Under the pieces are notes generated by a model. That model searched no databases, was not told the origin of the DNA, and saw only the letters and a list, made by a program, of their open reading frames with translations. This document shows positions 37,434 to 51,500 of a stretch of 64,000 nt of DNA, piece after piece. The translations under genes were made by a program, and so were the position numbers. Numbering within the stretch: the stretch's first letter is position 1; each line of letters starts with the position of its first letter. Source of the DNA: Onchocerca volvulus (Eukaryota; Nematoda; Chromadorea; Rhabditida; Onchocercidae); NCBI GenBank assembly GCA_000499405.2, contig HG738138.1, forward strand, positions 3,646,368 to 3,710,367, read 5' to 3'.

Positions 37434-38355
37434 ACTGCTACGTTTTTAGATGAAAAATTGCAAGACTCCTTAGATAAATATGATTATATTATACATAACT
37501 TTAATGCGCATTTCTTGCTTTATATATATATTGCTAATGACTTATTAATTATTGTCTATTCTATGTTTATTTTATAATACGGAAATGATGTTTAGACAAA
37601 AAGCAAAGTCCTAAATTGCATTTAAACAATCGGAGAATACTTATGGAATTTTATTATTTTGTTTGAGTAGAGATTGTTACGGATAATTAACTCGACTGAA
37701 TAATCAACAGCTCACATTGTAGCGTTGTGGACATCGATCGAACTTAGTAGCAGTTGCAACAGGAGCATTACTTGAATGAATACCACCATATCGGCTTGAA
37801 TTTTGTGAGATATCTACAGAGATTGGATTGTATCTTCGGTAATCGGACTGAAGTATGTACACATTAGTACGGGGAGTCGATCGTGAACGATAACGATTCG
37901 CAGCCTGGCAAAGAAGAACATTGCTATATGAACATATATATTTATAGTTGACTTTAAAAACAAATTTGATCGTTGCTAATAATCTAGAAATATAACAAAA
38001 CCTTCTGTTCATCAACTTTTCGTTCATTTCGAAAAGCTTCAGTATCGAACATTGCTGCTTTGGAACGAACATCAGAATGTATTTGGCTGAGTTCTTTCCG
38101 AGATTCGCATTCCCCGAATACTTCAAGTGATTTTGTAGTGGTAGTGTACTTCGGTGAAACAATCATCGCTGCCTCACTTTTACCCGTCCTGGACTGATCC
38201 AAATCCATTCCGAAGTATTGCACTGGTAGTTGCTGTTGTCGTTGTAGCTGGTGACCAGAATCTACCAGAAACAAAAATTATACAAATAAAAGACAAAAAT
38301 AATAAAGATACAATGAATAATCACTCTGAAGTCATTAAAAATTGTTCATTAACTT

Positions 38356-38439
<84 letters not shown>

Positions 38440-41400
38440 AAAAAAGAAAAAAGACAGTGAAATAAAATGGAATATATACGAACTCAAATTCAAAGCGATA
38501 TATAAATCCAGAAAAATGATGGAAATGCAGCGAAACCTTCTCTCACGAAAGCAATTTCTCGTTCAAGGCGATTTTCGACATCATTCACCCAGCTGAAGTC
38601 AATATCGCTGACTTCGGTCTTCATATTCGAACTCTGCGTTAGTGAACTGATCGTGGAACCATAATCCGCACTTCTATAAATTTAAAGATTGAAATCCCAC
38701 GGCAAGAAGCATTTGACAGAACAAATATAATACATTTAAAGTCCTCAGCAAAAATATCCCTTGAAAATCATAAAACAAATAAATGGAAAAAAAAAGGTAT
38801 TTAACAACACATTTCTTCCATTTAAAAATTTGTACTACTGATGAAACAGATCAAAATGAACTTTTTGAGTGGAAAATATCCCAAATGTGTTTGCTGCGTA
38901 GCTTGATTCTGAATCGCTGTTCCAGAAGCCGAATTATATGGTTGGGACGGATTTGAAGCTGTCTCGTCAGTTGAAAATACCTGAATAAAATTCGAAAATC
39001 GCATATGCTTCTAAATTTTATAATTCGAAATTCTGAAGTGTAAATCAGTGGACAAATTTCAACCGTCAAAACCTATATGGATAATTTGATAATTTTTAAA
39101 ACAAATTTAAACGAATTACTTACTGAAATGTAACTGAAATACAAAACGAGATAACCTTGTCGTCGTCGGTTGAATCAGTGGCATTTTTGGAGAATGATTG
39201 AATATTATTCTTCTCTGGAACTTTCTCGGCTTCTAGTGTTATTTTAACAGGTATATTACGTTCCGAAGAGATATCGCCATTGTTATTTGCATTACAATCA
39301 CTATACTGATTATTTGTATTGGAAGCACTGGTACCATTTCGATACCCATAATTTCGTTCATCGCAATCGTAGGATGTTGCTGCTTTAGAGAGATGACTAC
39401 ATTCGTTGCTCGTTGCAGTTTTTTTGGATTCTTTCTGGAAATAGTTTATATCCGCTGAATGAGGACCAATTTCACATTTTCTAACTTCACTATTCGTTTC
39501 CTCATCAATTCCATGCTGCATAGTAGCTGATGGTCCTCCCTTGGCAACCAGATTCCACTGCTGCAACCACTTAGATGTTCCACTTAATCCAGCATCATTC
39601 CTAGACACTCGTATTCGCTGCAAATGTTGATTCGATGAATTCTTCAACTGTACTGGTGATGGTGTTTGATGGTGTAACGACGATGAATGATCGGTAGTTG
39701 ACGTTAGACGACTTCGATCAGATGTATTCGTGGATGGAGCCGAATGGATCATTTGTATATCTGATACAGCAAAACCATTTGAGCAGCTGCTTAAATGTAA
39801 TCTATATAAATAAAAACAATCAACCAAAGCATTTAATCAGTACCGTCTTCAATCTAAATTTTAAAAATAAAAAAAAAAAAATTTTTTTTGAAGTAAACAA
39901 AAGAAGAACAAATTCAAAGGCTATTGTGAATTATGTCAATCGATTAACCTGCTAAAAGATGATTTCAGTGGACCAGAAGGCATATCAGAAGCAGTTTCAC
40001 TGTATGTTTGATTTTTCATCACTTTCCTGCATTCCTTCCAGTTATGCTTCTGTGTTACTGGAACATCTACATAACTATCCAGAACTTGTCTGCAATACTC
40101 GACAGGTAAATATTGTGATAAAATTTTCCAAAATTTGTTTAATTCTCAAAATGACAAATTATAATTGTCCGAATTCGATGCCACTGACTTCTTTGGACGT
40201 ATTACAGGTTTCTGCTTAACATGCTACATATCACAATCATTTCAGTATGTGCAAAAAAAGAAAAAAAAAATTTCCCATAATGTAAAAAATGCAATACAAA
40301 TAAATAGAAATGAAACTTAATATCCAAAACCATAATTTATTATTTTTCATCAATTAATGATATTGGATTCGGAAGAAAGAATGAAAATTTTTGAACTTTT
40401 TTGAGGACATGAGAATATCATTCAAGGTGAATAAACTCAAATTTCATGTTTTTGCACTGCCTAATGATTTTCTTGTAAAAATAGTATGAAATGGCTTGAC
40501 AGATGATTTAAATATTTTCATGTTCAAGCAAAAATTTTTTGTTGAAAATAAAGAGAAATCATTACTGGCAAAGAGGAAAAGAGAGGAAAAAGGAAAGGGA
40601 ACAATCGCCATAAAATTCTATACAAAAAGGTTCTTCTCAATGCATTAATACGTATGTATTTTGGAATGCATGTAATTTGCTGATGGTTTTATGCATTCGC
40701 CCTTGAAATAGAAGCAAATCTCTCATCTCGATGTTTGCACTATCGTGTCTGAATTCTAATTCATCTATTAATTTAAATTGCATTCACTGTTACTAATTTA
40801 ACGAGTGGTTTACCTAAAATTCACGGTATCAGATAATATCTGATCAATTAACTACTCAATCCGTAAGTAATGATAATGACATAATGATACTGTTACAATC
40901 TAAGTAGGCATTTATTTAGTAAATGAATCACTTGAAAATTTTTTCCACGAAATGCTTAAATAAATTAATATTTCAAAAAAAAAAAAAAGAATTAAACCTT
41001 GACAGATTGTCGACAGAAAAGGCACGAGAATATTGTAGCAAAGGTGTTACTGATGCATGAGGTGGAATAATATTCGGGGGAATGGAGCCCATTTTTTTCA
41101 ACATTTTTTTCTGCTTTTTTTGCCATTTTTTGAATTGCTTTAAAGTTGGTGGCGGAACGGATATGACTGTTGGCATCGGAAGTACTGTAGATGGTGGTGC
41201 TCCAGGTGGACCATCCATGAAGAAAGCTTCGTTAAGTGATAAACGAGAATTTCCAATTTTCCAGTTCTGTAAACTAGTCCAATTAATCTGAACACATATT
41301 TTGGAACAAAATGAACTGTTTTGCAATAAAAATTAGTAAATAAATGAAATATGACACCATGCGTGCACCAGCATTTCTGTCTAAAAACCTTTCATTTAAA

Positions 41401-43854
41401 CTTTTCTCCCTCACCAATCCAGAAAAAAAAAAAAAAAAAAAAAAAAGAAACTAATCAATTATACCGGTGCGATATAGCTATGCAATGTATATTCGTTTGT
41501 TCCCTTCTCTCATCAAGTTTATCAATATCGATTAAAAAAAAAATGAAATTTCGAGCAATGAATGATTTAGAGAAACAAGTTTTCTGTGTATGCGTTCATA
41601 TGTGTAAATAATATGCGTATGTGGTATTTGCATACTACCAGTGCCCTGACAGCAATCCTTGATGGTTGCTGACGATGTATTTAACAAATTACGATTTCCT
41701 TCCAATAGTTACAAGGAAATTTTCCGATAAGAATATAAATATCAGGCCTTTTCCGGAAAGTGGATTTTGATTTATGTCTTAAGCATAGATTGCATAGAGT
41801 AAAATTTAAAAATAAGCTATATAGATTCATGCATCAGAATATATAGAGCTTATTTTTAGATTTTCCCAATGCAATGGTCATGGATAAATGGAATCCAAAA
41901 TAGATTATCGGACATTCATGCTGAATTTAATTACATTCTGTAATTTAAATTTAATCCACTAAGCTTCAGATGAATTTCACAGACAAAAATACAGAAGACA
42001 AAATTGAGAGAAAAAAAAAACTAGATAAGTAGGAGTGTAAAAATTCCGATAATTTATTGTGCAAAAAAAATTCCTCAATTAAAAAATGCAATTTCAACAG
42101 ATTATCAAAGAAAGCGAGCGTAAATTTCGAATATCTTTACGAATGCAGTAATAAAAAAACAGGACAACTATAAAGATTACTGTTGACCTGATCAGAAAAA
42201 TTATCTTGACTTACAATAAGGTAGCCTAACAATCTTGTCAAAAAGCAGTTTTAGGTTTTATTAAACAGTGATATAAAAACCATGAGTGAAAACATTTACC
42301 GGAAGATTTCGAGAAAGGAGAATATGTTTAAAAGTTGAAAAAAAAAAAAAAAAAAAGTATTCTTATTCAAAAAATGAAGAAAACCGAATAAGAATTTTCA
42401 ACATCTTTACCACCTTTGTCACTTATCTACTTTCTGCTCATAGAAATGTTATTTTATTAATATTTTTCTGTATATAAAAAATCGCAAAAATTTGCTGTTT
42501 TTTAAAAGGTCTAAATATAATTATAGTCGATGAAAAGATATAAATTATTCAGAAGTGATGAAGTGATGAAAAAACTGGTATTTCATGAAAAGAGTGACGA
42601 AAAAAAAGTTCAGATTTAAAATCGTTTTTAATGTAAAATGCCAGCAAAAACTTAAAAATTAGTAAGATTCCAATAAGTCAACAATAACACTGTTGTATCA
42701 AAATCGTTCAAAAAAAAAAAAAAAAAAAAATATATCAAACCAATTTCATAAAAACCGCAACAATTATGAATTCAAAAATCCACTATGCGTCTAAATTTAA
42801 ACAGCTTAAAATTTATTAGATTCTAAGCGACTTATATGAATAAACTCCGATCCTAAAGATAAAAAAGATTAACAGTACTGATAATTAGACTATATAATGC
42901 TAATAACTAAGCTATTTCTAAAATATCAATGAATTGTTTTGTATGTATAGAGCATCAAACAATTGAAGCAAGAAGCTCATATATAATTTGATGATTAATT
43001 GATTCGGTTGTTTGGAGAAAAAGAGATCGCACAAAATAAAAAAACTAAATATGAAAATTTAAAAAAAAATCGAATGATTAATATAAGTTTCATTTGGTAT
43101 CAAAATGTCTAATTATTTTGTTAACTATTTAAATCCCCAATTTTGATAAATAAACATATCCTCTCATTTTGTTCTAATAATCTTTATTGAGAAAGGAACT
43201 ACAATCTACTATATTTTTAGCATCATGCAAAGTAGAAGGATTCACATAACATTTCTGGCAAATAATTCAGAACTTCGAATTTAATTTAGCTAAACCAGAA
43301 AAGTTTATTAATTATGCAGCGTCCAAAATTAATTTGCGTGGAATTGTTCTGAAGTCCAAAGCATTTTTAACACACCACTTTCAGTTTGCAAAGCAAACAA
43401 CATAAAGCATTAAATAAATTACAATAATATGAGTTTCAATAAAGGATCTTTTCTCCTATTTTCTTTAAAAAGGACAGGCCAAGAGAGAAAGCGAAAGAGA
43501 GGAGATGGAATTGAAACGGTTACTTTCGGATCAATTTATTAAAATGATGCAATTCCCGGATCAGTTTCTGAATAACCGGAAAATGTAAAAAGATCAAATG
43601 ATATCACTAACATTTGCTCGCCATCGTTCGGAATCAGCTGAACTGGTCATATATCCAGAATCGGTACCGCCAAAGTGTTGCAGTGAACTGATTGACTGAT
43701 GAAAAGCAGGTACTCCATATGGTTGTGCGATGAAAGGTGCTGTGTAGTAATGTGTACCGTGCTTTGGGACATTTTTTGAATCTGATCCTGAACCTGATCC
43801 TGATCGCAACAGATACGGAGGTATCTGCGACGACGATGACGACTTATTCCCCAT
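36961..43854 (-). CDS. unrecognised 713-aa low-complexity protein with N-terminal myristoylation-like motif
   Basis: I do not recognise this protein. Eight exons on the minus strand, 5' to 3': 43854-43612, 41287-40998, 39801-39156, 38980-38862, 38673-38537, 38261-38002, 37904-37716 and 37218-36961 (TAA). All phases agree (2142 nt). It starts MGNKSSSSS, a Gly2/Ser6 pattern typical of N-myristoylated proteins (inference). Then come a GSGSGSDSK linker and TDSGYMTSSADSERW. Exon 2 has NEAFFMDGPPGAPPS, a proline-rich stretch, and the basic repeat KQFKKWQKKQKKMLKKMG, a possible membrane- or actin-binding helix. Exon 3 is Ser/Asn/Thr-rich. Exon 5 has SDIDFSWVNDVENRLEREIA, the most domain-like part. 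Exon 6 has QLQRQQQLPVQYFGMDLDQS and an acidic/basic helical region ending RNERKVDEQK. The end is Gln/Asn/Tyr-rich. No membrane span is seen. It is probably a cytoplasmic scaffold at the membrane, but no function can be assigned. Confidence 0.72.
37370..37431. repeat. (TA)n microsatellite
   Basis: About 30 uninterrupted TA repeats in the last intron of the orphan minus-strand gene. Confidence 0.95.
38357..38453. repeat. 97-nt poly(A)-rich tract
   Basis: A pure run of about 49 A is followed by A interrupted by GG and single G. In the minus-strand transcript it is a long U-rich tract inside the intron between exons 5 and 6, about 95 nt upstream of the exon-6 acceptor. Polylysine frames across it are artefacts. 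Confidence 0.92.
41808..41860. repeat. imperfect inverted repeat
   Basis: AAAAATAAGCTATATAGATTC at about 41808-41828 faces GAATATATAGAGCTTATTTTT at about 41837-41857. The arms are complementary with a small bulge, around an 8-nt loop. It lies in the first intron of the orphan gene. Confidence 0.7.
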
Positions 43855-43981
43855 TCCCTTAGCTGCCCAATCACGTCAACACAAACCGCCACACAAACTG
43901 AAGCACCGTCGAATTGTGGTCCTTCTTGTCTTCAATGATGCTACCTGTCGTATCCTCCCTTTCCTATGACTGTAATGACCG

Positions 43982-44012
43982 TCTCTCTCTCTCTCTCTCT
44001 CTTCTTTCTCTC
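43982..44012. repeat. (CT)n microsatellite in the presumed 5' region of the orphan gene
   Basis: The CT-rich run (GA on the transcript strand) starts about 130 bp upstream of the ATG at 43854. GA-rich promoter tracts can bind GAGA-type factors in invertebrates; that is only a possibility here. Confidence 0.75.
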
Positions 44013-46949
44013 TTGAGAATGTCCCCTCCGTTCGATATACTGTGTTTGTGACACAAATTGCAGTGGTGATTCCTTGACACTGTTCGATGCGACCCGTTAA
44101 GATGTGATGGTCGATGTTGCATGTCGCACTCCCCCCACCACTCTTCACCTTCTACCCCAACTCTCTTCAGTTCATCTCCTATAATTATCACTGAACTTAC
44201 TAAAGTAATTGGCAAGCCGCCTAAACTATATCTTTTTTTTCTCAACTCTCAATTATAGTTTTAACATTTTAGTTCGATCATTCATTTCAGTTTTACCTGT
44301 AAATTACTCCAAATATTCGTTCAATTGTTGGATTCAAAAAATATTTTTGCGATAATTTTACTTTTTTTCAATTCAATCACAGCGAAAAAATGTGAAAACG
44401 AACACTTCTGCACTCGTCATTTAATGTCGTGATAATGTTGTTTAGGTTTTGGAAGATCAAATTGGAAATGAATGAGCAGACATGCAGTGGTATGCACACC
44501 TGTGCAATATTGATTTGTTTTAACATGACATTTTATTAGCAACAAAAATGAAGAATGGTTGCTGGGATTGAGGATGAAAAATCATTGAGCGTATACTGTT
44601 GCCATTATCAAATAATCACTAACAGACAACAACAGATAGAGGTCAAACCAAATGACCTCGATATGTCCACTATGGTAAATGAATATTATTATTGATATGG
44701 TACTCTGCATTAATGGATTGATTGTCCAGCACTGAATTTCCTTTTTTATTTTATTTTTTCAACTTTTCAGAAAATTGCAGTACATTGTGTCACTACTGAA
44801 TACATAAAATGTTTTCAACACATAACATTCTTTTAAAAGAAACATTTGTCGAGCTACTCGATGTAAAATATGATAGACTGTCAATTACAACTATTCACTA
44901 AAAATTTTTGCAAATTACCAATGGAAAAATTCAATTTAGTTCGAAAATAAAAAAAGTTAGTTTAAAAGAAATCAATATAAAATTTTATAACGGAAAATCA
45001 ACATGATAGATTGTCATTGCAATTAATTAATTATTGTGATGATAATCTGGGGCATTAAATGTCAAAGAGTGCTTTTTTTTATGATTATCAAGAAGACATC
45101 AAATAATTTGCATCAAATTGTTATCCTTGGCAATCGTTGCTACAATTCGTTATCTTACTTGAATTTCATGCTTCAATAAAATATAAAATTTCATAGTAAA
45201 AAATCAATATTCTGTGCAAATTTTTGGATATGTTGCGAAAAAAAAATTAATTACACATTAAATCAAGGAATTCCAGCAAAATATAATGGGTTTTTCATTA
45301 CAAAATTACCAGTTAATTAATAAATTATGATAAGTTTCGTAGTTAATTAGTAAAAAGAATTGCAGTAGAAAGAGAAAGATACTCATATTCAAATAATGTG
45401 AGCTTCGTATTGCTATACTGTCACTTCGTTCACAAAGAATATCGAATTGAAACATAATTTCTCGTAATTTAAGTAATATAGTACAAAATCAAAAATAAAT
45501 TAGATTTGCTAAATACAAAATCGCACTAAAAACAGAATCTCACCAGCAATAAATCAGTATTTGCCTTAAAAATAAATTGCTGAGAATTTAAGTTAATAAT
45601 AAACTGTAAGTTCATTGCAATAAATATATTACATTTTTGCAAATAAATTCCAAAAAAAAAAAGATCAATAAATGTGATTTGATCGCAAGTATGAAACATA
45701 GTTGATTCATTTATGAAACATTAAATAGTTTCCGAAATAGTGTTCAAGTTTCGCGAATCATCTGAAAAATTTGCAAAAAAGCGTCTAAATGAAAGGAATT
45801 GATGGTAGTATTACATTGATATCACTTCACACACTGTATTGTATCATTAATTTGTCGTTTGAGGAACGAGAGAGAGGAAAAAAAAACGATAATTTCAAGT
45901 TTTCATCATTCCTCCAAAACTGTTCTCATAATTATCATGATAATAATAGCAATGAACTGGTCACAAATACATATCTGCTAAAACCGGTCATTTTGTACGC
46001 TATATCTTCTATTCACGAACACCATTTTACTACTGACAATATGAATATTCATTGCAATCAAATAGATGAACTATTTATAACGATGCAAAAAAATGCCGAA
46101 AATTTTTCAACGAGCAATTATTCACAATTAAGCAAGAATAATCGAAATGTCCACAGACTTGTTTTCTTCTCATTTCATCGGTCATACTTTCATACCTTTC
46201 TTCATTCTTGGAATTGAAAACAATGATAGCAGTGACCTTTCTCTTAGAACCAAATAACTGATAATATAAGACAAAAAACACTTTCTATTTTACTTTTTTT
46301 TTTTTTTTTTAGAAGTAACTGATTGTGAATTTGCTTCGAAAGCAAAAGCAGGAAAGGTTGTCCGTAAGGTTTTTGGAGAAAATAAATAGCAAAATATCAA
46401 TTCTTCTAAACTAGTTGATGCTGTGCATTACATTCATTTATGTACATTGATTAATTAAATAAATGAAATCGATTTAGGAACGAAATCGGATTAAATGAAG
46501 ATTGAATGTCGAAATATGATTTTCACCCGAAATATATCAATTTCTTTTTCTTAGTGGCTCGAAAATTAGTTTTATTTTCTGTGAAGTTGTCATTTTGAAA
46601 TATTTCAACATATTTTTCAGTTCTTAATTTCAACATATGCAACAAATAGACGCTTTAGAAAAGCAATTTTATTTTGTCACAATGCACATAATTTGTTTTT
46701 TGCTTAATTTAATTTTTTCTTGAACTGTGATTTAAGATAGATTGTCACTGTATAGCTTGATAATGATAAAATAGAAACATTGTATTCAATATGAATTTGA
46801 ATTAATATTTCACAACATAACGATTTTCCATGATACCATCATTCAATCGTAACCGAACAAAGAACTTTTTTTGGATCTTACTTTATATCGACAAGCGCAT
46901 CTTACTAGGGTTTTTAATTAGACTGAAATATTTGCGTTAATTAGTTGTC

Positions 46950-46988
46950 ACTTCTATTCGTCGTATCTAAAGTACGAGGAATAGAAGT
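46950..46988. repeat. inverted repeat, 16-bp arms
   Basis: ACTTCTATTCGTCGTA (46950-46965) and TACGAGGAATAGAAGT (46973-46988) are reverse complements with one mismatch, around a 7-nt loop. Flanking TTAATTA-like sequence extends the symmetry. Confidence 0.85.
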
Positions 46989-48451
46989 AGTAATTAATTT
47001 TGAGAATAAATAAGGCTTTGTAAAAGTTTTTGAGAAATTGAACAGCTGAAAAAACAATAAATGAATTATCCAATCAAAAGGAAAAAATGGAACGATTGTA
47101 AAATCCTTTCATATATTAGAGCTTTATTCAACTGTATATCTGAAAATAGGTTTATCGCAATTTACTCATGATTAGAAGCCGAAATGCTAACCTTCGATTG
47201 AGAAACAATTGGAAATAAATTGTTCAATAAATGATCGTCGCGCAAGGATGTAATATCTACTCGAAAGGTAAAATTATCCAAAGATAAATACTTGAAGAAG
47301 GTAACTTAAAAATGATATTCTTAAGTTTTAATATTGGCAGGCTACTACGCTTCGCAAAACTTTTACACGAATCTTTTCCAGAATTCAGCAATTTCTTCTG
47401 AATCTTTTTACTGTGTCATTTGAGAATTTCGCTACAAGTGCTTCTCGAAGTATCTTGGAAAGCATTAAAAAAAAAGCGGTGGATCGATTTTTCAAAGTTA
47501 TGCAATTTCAACAGGAAGAAAAATCAAAGAAGAGAACGTGAAATGAGCTATTCAAATTCCTTTATCAATTTCCATTAATTAAATACTGCGTTTTTTTTCT
47601 TTTTTTTTGAATTGTTCTCAAGAATGTTGCAGATTCAAATCCGACAGTATTACTGGAATATTCAAAAACTTTCAAATTGATTCCATGTAACAAAATGATT
47701 AGTAATGAACATGTCTTTCCAAAATGTAATATATGTAGAGTTTTATGGTCGTCAGTTTAATTATTTTTTAAATAGTCTGTGCAAAATCAAACATAATCAA
47801 TTGATGGTTAGGCGTGATCCACCACATAATGTTTACCCCGTGAGACTATGAAATTCAAATCACTGCTGACTTGATCACTCATAGATTATCAACTAAATAA
47901 CTTGTCGGCGGATAATCTCGCCAGTTTCAGAAGAAAAAAAACCAATCATATGAGCTTTTTACAATGCCACCGTAGTGGTCAGTTGTTTAAATTACTGCAG
48001 TCAATGGACAGCTTCTTTAAGTTTTTGAATGGTGACACAAAAGCTCTATCAAAATGCTAAAGTACTATGATTTCAAATATTTCGCACTGTCTTTCAAAAT
48101 TCAGAAAGTAAGATTATTGACATGATGACATTTTCAGTGACACTGTGTGGCTGTTACCGGTTTTTCATAGTACCTGCTTGGAAAATAAACGATAAGCAGC
48201 AGCTACATTGCTTACCTGGTTAATCACGAGTAATGCAAAAGCAAACTAAAGAAAGAAACTCTTATTTGTTGCAAAAAAGTTTATTATAAAAGTTTTAGTT
48301 TTAGTTTTAATTTTTTCAAAGAAATCGTTTATAAAAGTGCTGGAAATATTTTTAAGTCTAATAATTTGAATGGTTTAAAAAAAACTTCGAACCATTAGTT
48401 TGATTTTGAAAATGATGGTTTTAATGAGTAAGATGCTAAATGGAATCTTGC

Positions 48452-48521
48452 AGTTCTTAATGGTTCATTATTTGATCCTAGATTCTGTAATCCAGGATCA
48501 AATAATGAACTGTTAAGAATT
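48452..48521. repeat. inverted repeat, about 28-bp arms
   Basis: The arm at 48452-48479 (AGTTCTTAATGGTTCATT...GATCCT) faces 48494-48521 (AGGATCAAATAATGAAC...AAGAATT) across a 14-nt loop. There are only a few mismatches near the outer end. Confidence 0.88.
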
Positions 48522-51500
48522 ATTGAGAATTCTGTAATTTCATTCACTGTCAAAAATATTCAACAGAATCTAAACTTTGTTATATTTACGACAAAAATGA
48601 AAAAGAAAGGCAAACAGAAAAGAATAATTCATAAATTATAAAATATTATTCATTCAGCTGAAACTTAATTTCATATTAATATAAAAAATTGTGATTTCAA
48701 TGCAAAATGTTGAGGAACTGGGAACAGAAAGGAAACAAAACTGGAATGAAATCCAAAATGTGAATGTTTAATAACAATACAGGTTATATACATGAACTTG
48801 TTTTGTTTACTGTTAATAAATTATTCGTATTTTTCAGTTATTAATAGGATTGCTGAATCTGATTGGAAGCTGCAATTTTATCACGAAACCATTGGAACCA
48901 AAAGGCAAGAAGCCATTAATTTTCCTATTTTTTTCTTTTTTAGCATTTTGTATGCCAATATAATTTTTTATTCAAGCTTCAAATAAATTACTTGAATTCT
49001 AATTTTCCTTGAAAATACGATGTTACGCATTTCTGGTTGTCATGTTGAATGAGCTTTTTTTAGGATTAAATTGAATTAATTCGTGTAAATGCCTCATGTA
49101 GGTGTCTTTTCTTCATTTAAAATTTTCGTCTGCTTTTTCCCTCTGGAAATATTGATTCTTTTTTTTTTTTTTTAGTGATTTTCTGCAACAGCAAAGCTTT
49201 TATTGTCTTTCAACAAAAGGTCAAGGGAAGTTATATCAAAAAAAAAGAAATGGATGAACGGTGTATTCAATTTTGACAATATTATTTCATGTGTTATCAA
49301 CAATTTTTATTTGTTAGAAGATTATTTTCTTGTCTTGTAATAACAGATGAAACATCTTTTTCTCGGTTTTTACTTCCATACTGAATTTTAAAGTCTTCTT
49401 TTAAAACTTTTTTTTGTCTTAAAAACCAGCAAATAAACAGAAAAAGCAATCTCACAAGAATTATTCACAATTCACAACTAAACTGCTTTTGTACCATCCA
49501 TTTATGTATGATCTCTGTAATTTGATTTGCTTTTTTTTTTTTTTCGTCGATATTTCAATAATTCTTCATTTATATGGAATGATCATAAAATTTTGAACCT
49601 TCTATTCTCACCCGTAATAAGCAAGCACTCATTAATAGACTGAGTTGCTTCTTTTTTTTTCCTTTTATTTAAAATTAAAAAGTGATTTAAATAATATCGA
49701 AACAAAATGTGCCCTTAATAAATGCAAGAAATTCGCACAAAACATATGCTATAGTCAGTATCTGATCAATTACTAAAGTTGGAGAAATAATCCAGTTCTA
49801 TGAACTCTTCCGGACTATTTACTTGAATTTTTATTTACCCAGTCTTTATTCATTCATTTAAAAGTACTAATTCTGGGTTGGAAATCTCAAATTAGCCATC
49901 TTGTAGAAATCTTCGTTAAAATGCTGAATATTTTCTTAAAAAAATGTCATTCCTGCTAAAATATCATGCCATATATATATATATCTAACTTTGAAGTCAG
50001 TTATCGAAACACTTCAAATATAGAATGTTTTCATCACTTGTACTTCTCATTTACATGCAAGCACTAAACTTCATTCACAGTTCAGGATATCAGCGTATCG
50101 GATTTGATAATCTAGGATATTTGGTAATACTTTGAACTGTACTCTCTAGTCGAAAAAGTAGGTTCTTTTTAAGATGATTGGTACTTTCAAAATATAATAA
50201 TTCCAATGTCACATTTTATAGGATCTTGTTTCTGAATTATCTTTTAATGAATTACTTCAATTGGAAGTGGATGATATTTTCAACAATTCATTTGTCATCA
50301 AATGAACGAAGTTACGAAAGCAATTAAATTCAGATTTGTAAGAATTTTTGCACATTTTTGCTTCTTTCTGCTTCAGTCAGAATGAACAGCTTTAATCGTT
50401 TTAGATCTTTCAGAAGTTCTACGAAAGGATCGATAAGAATGAAATTTTAGTATAATTTTCAAGGCGCTATCGATGGCGAACTGAAAGATTAACAATAGTA
50501 CTTGATGAATGCTCATCCCAGTCCCAATTTCAATTCGTTCGCATGAATAAAAACCAAAAGAGATTGATTCTTTCAGAGATAATTAGCAATCCGATGTAAG
50601 CATGTATGATTGAACAGTGGAGAAAAAGTAACAAAATTCTTTTTTTTTTTTTTCGTTTTTACAACTCTAGTATAAGTCAAATTTGAAATAGTACGACTAG
50701 TACTGCTCATAGTAGTAGATTAACAATGCTGCATAATGCTTTTATCTTCTGGTAGCTCTAGTATATTGTCTGTATCAAGATTTCAGTTCTATTAACGATC
50801 AATTAAATCTTTAGGATTAATTTCAGTAAGATTTACATCTTAAAGTATTTCAATTTTAGAAATCATAAAATATTAAATTCTGTAAAATGAATTAGATTTG
50901 AAAGGCTGAAAATTTGTCGAACCAAAAAAGTTTTCGATTTGCTAGCAAGTAAGTAAAATCATATTAAAGACTTATGATAAGGACCTCCGATTCTTCAAGA
51001 CGACGACAATAATTATTTTTCAAATTCAAATGAGAAAGTTAACACACAAAATAAATGTTTCGAATTGTTTCGTGGAAGTCAGATATTCCTGATTTTAGTT
51101 TTGTTCTGGTTAAAAATATGCTGTATAACAAATCGGAAATGAAATAAAAGCAAATGGTGTTCAAATTTGAAATTATATAATCGATGCGGATCCAGTCAGT
51201 CCATAGCTAATGTTTGAAAAGTATAAGAGAGATATAAATTAGTGAACTGAATTTAAAAATACACAATCAAAAAAATGTTTGCTTTCCGATAATCAATTAA
51301 GAAATGAAAATTCTTAAAGAAATTTCACAATTTGTCATTAAGACATTAATATATTGGCAATCAACAATGACAAGGATGCAATTAATGGATAGAAAAATGT
51401 GTTACAAGCTTCTTCTTGTAAATCATGATAATATTTTTGCATGTCTAAAAAATTTTAGGAAATTCATAGAGACATCAGGAACAATGTTACTTCTGCAAAA

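Noticed and set aside
38154..38465. Plus-strand frames with polylysine
   Set aside because: They are translation of the A-rich microsatellite inside the intron of the minus-strand gene.
45789..46217. 142-codon plus-strand frame
   Set aside because: No domain, no splice partners and ordinary AT-rich composition. A frame of this length can arise by chance in 14 kb, so I left it unannotated.
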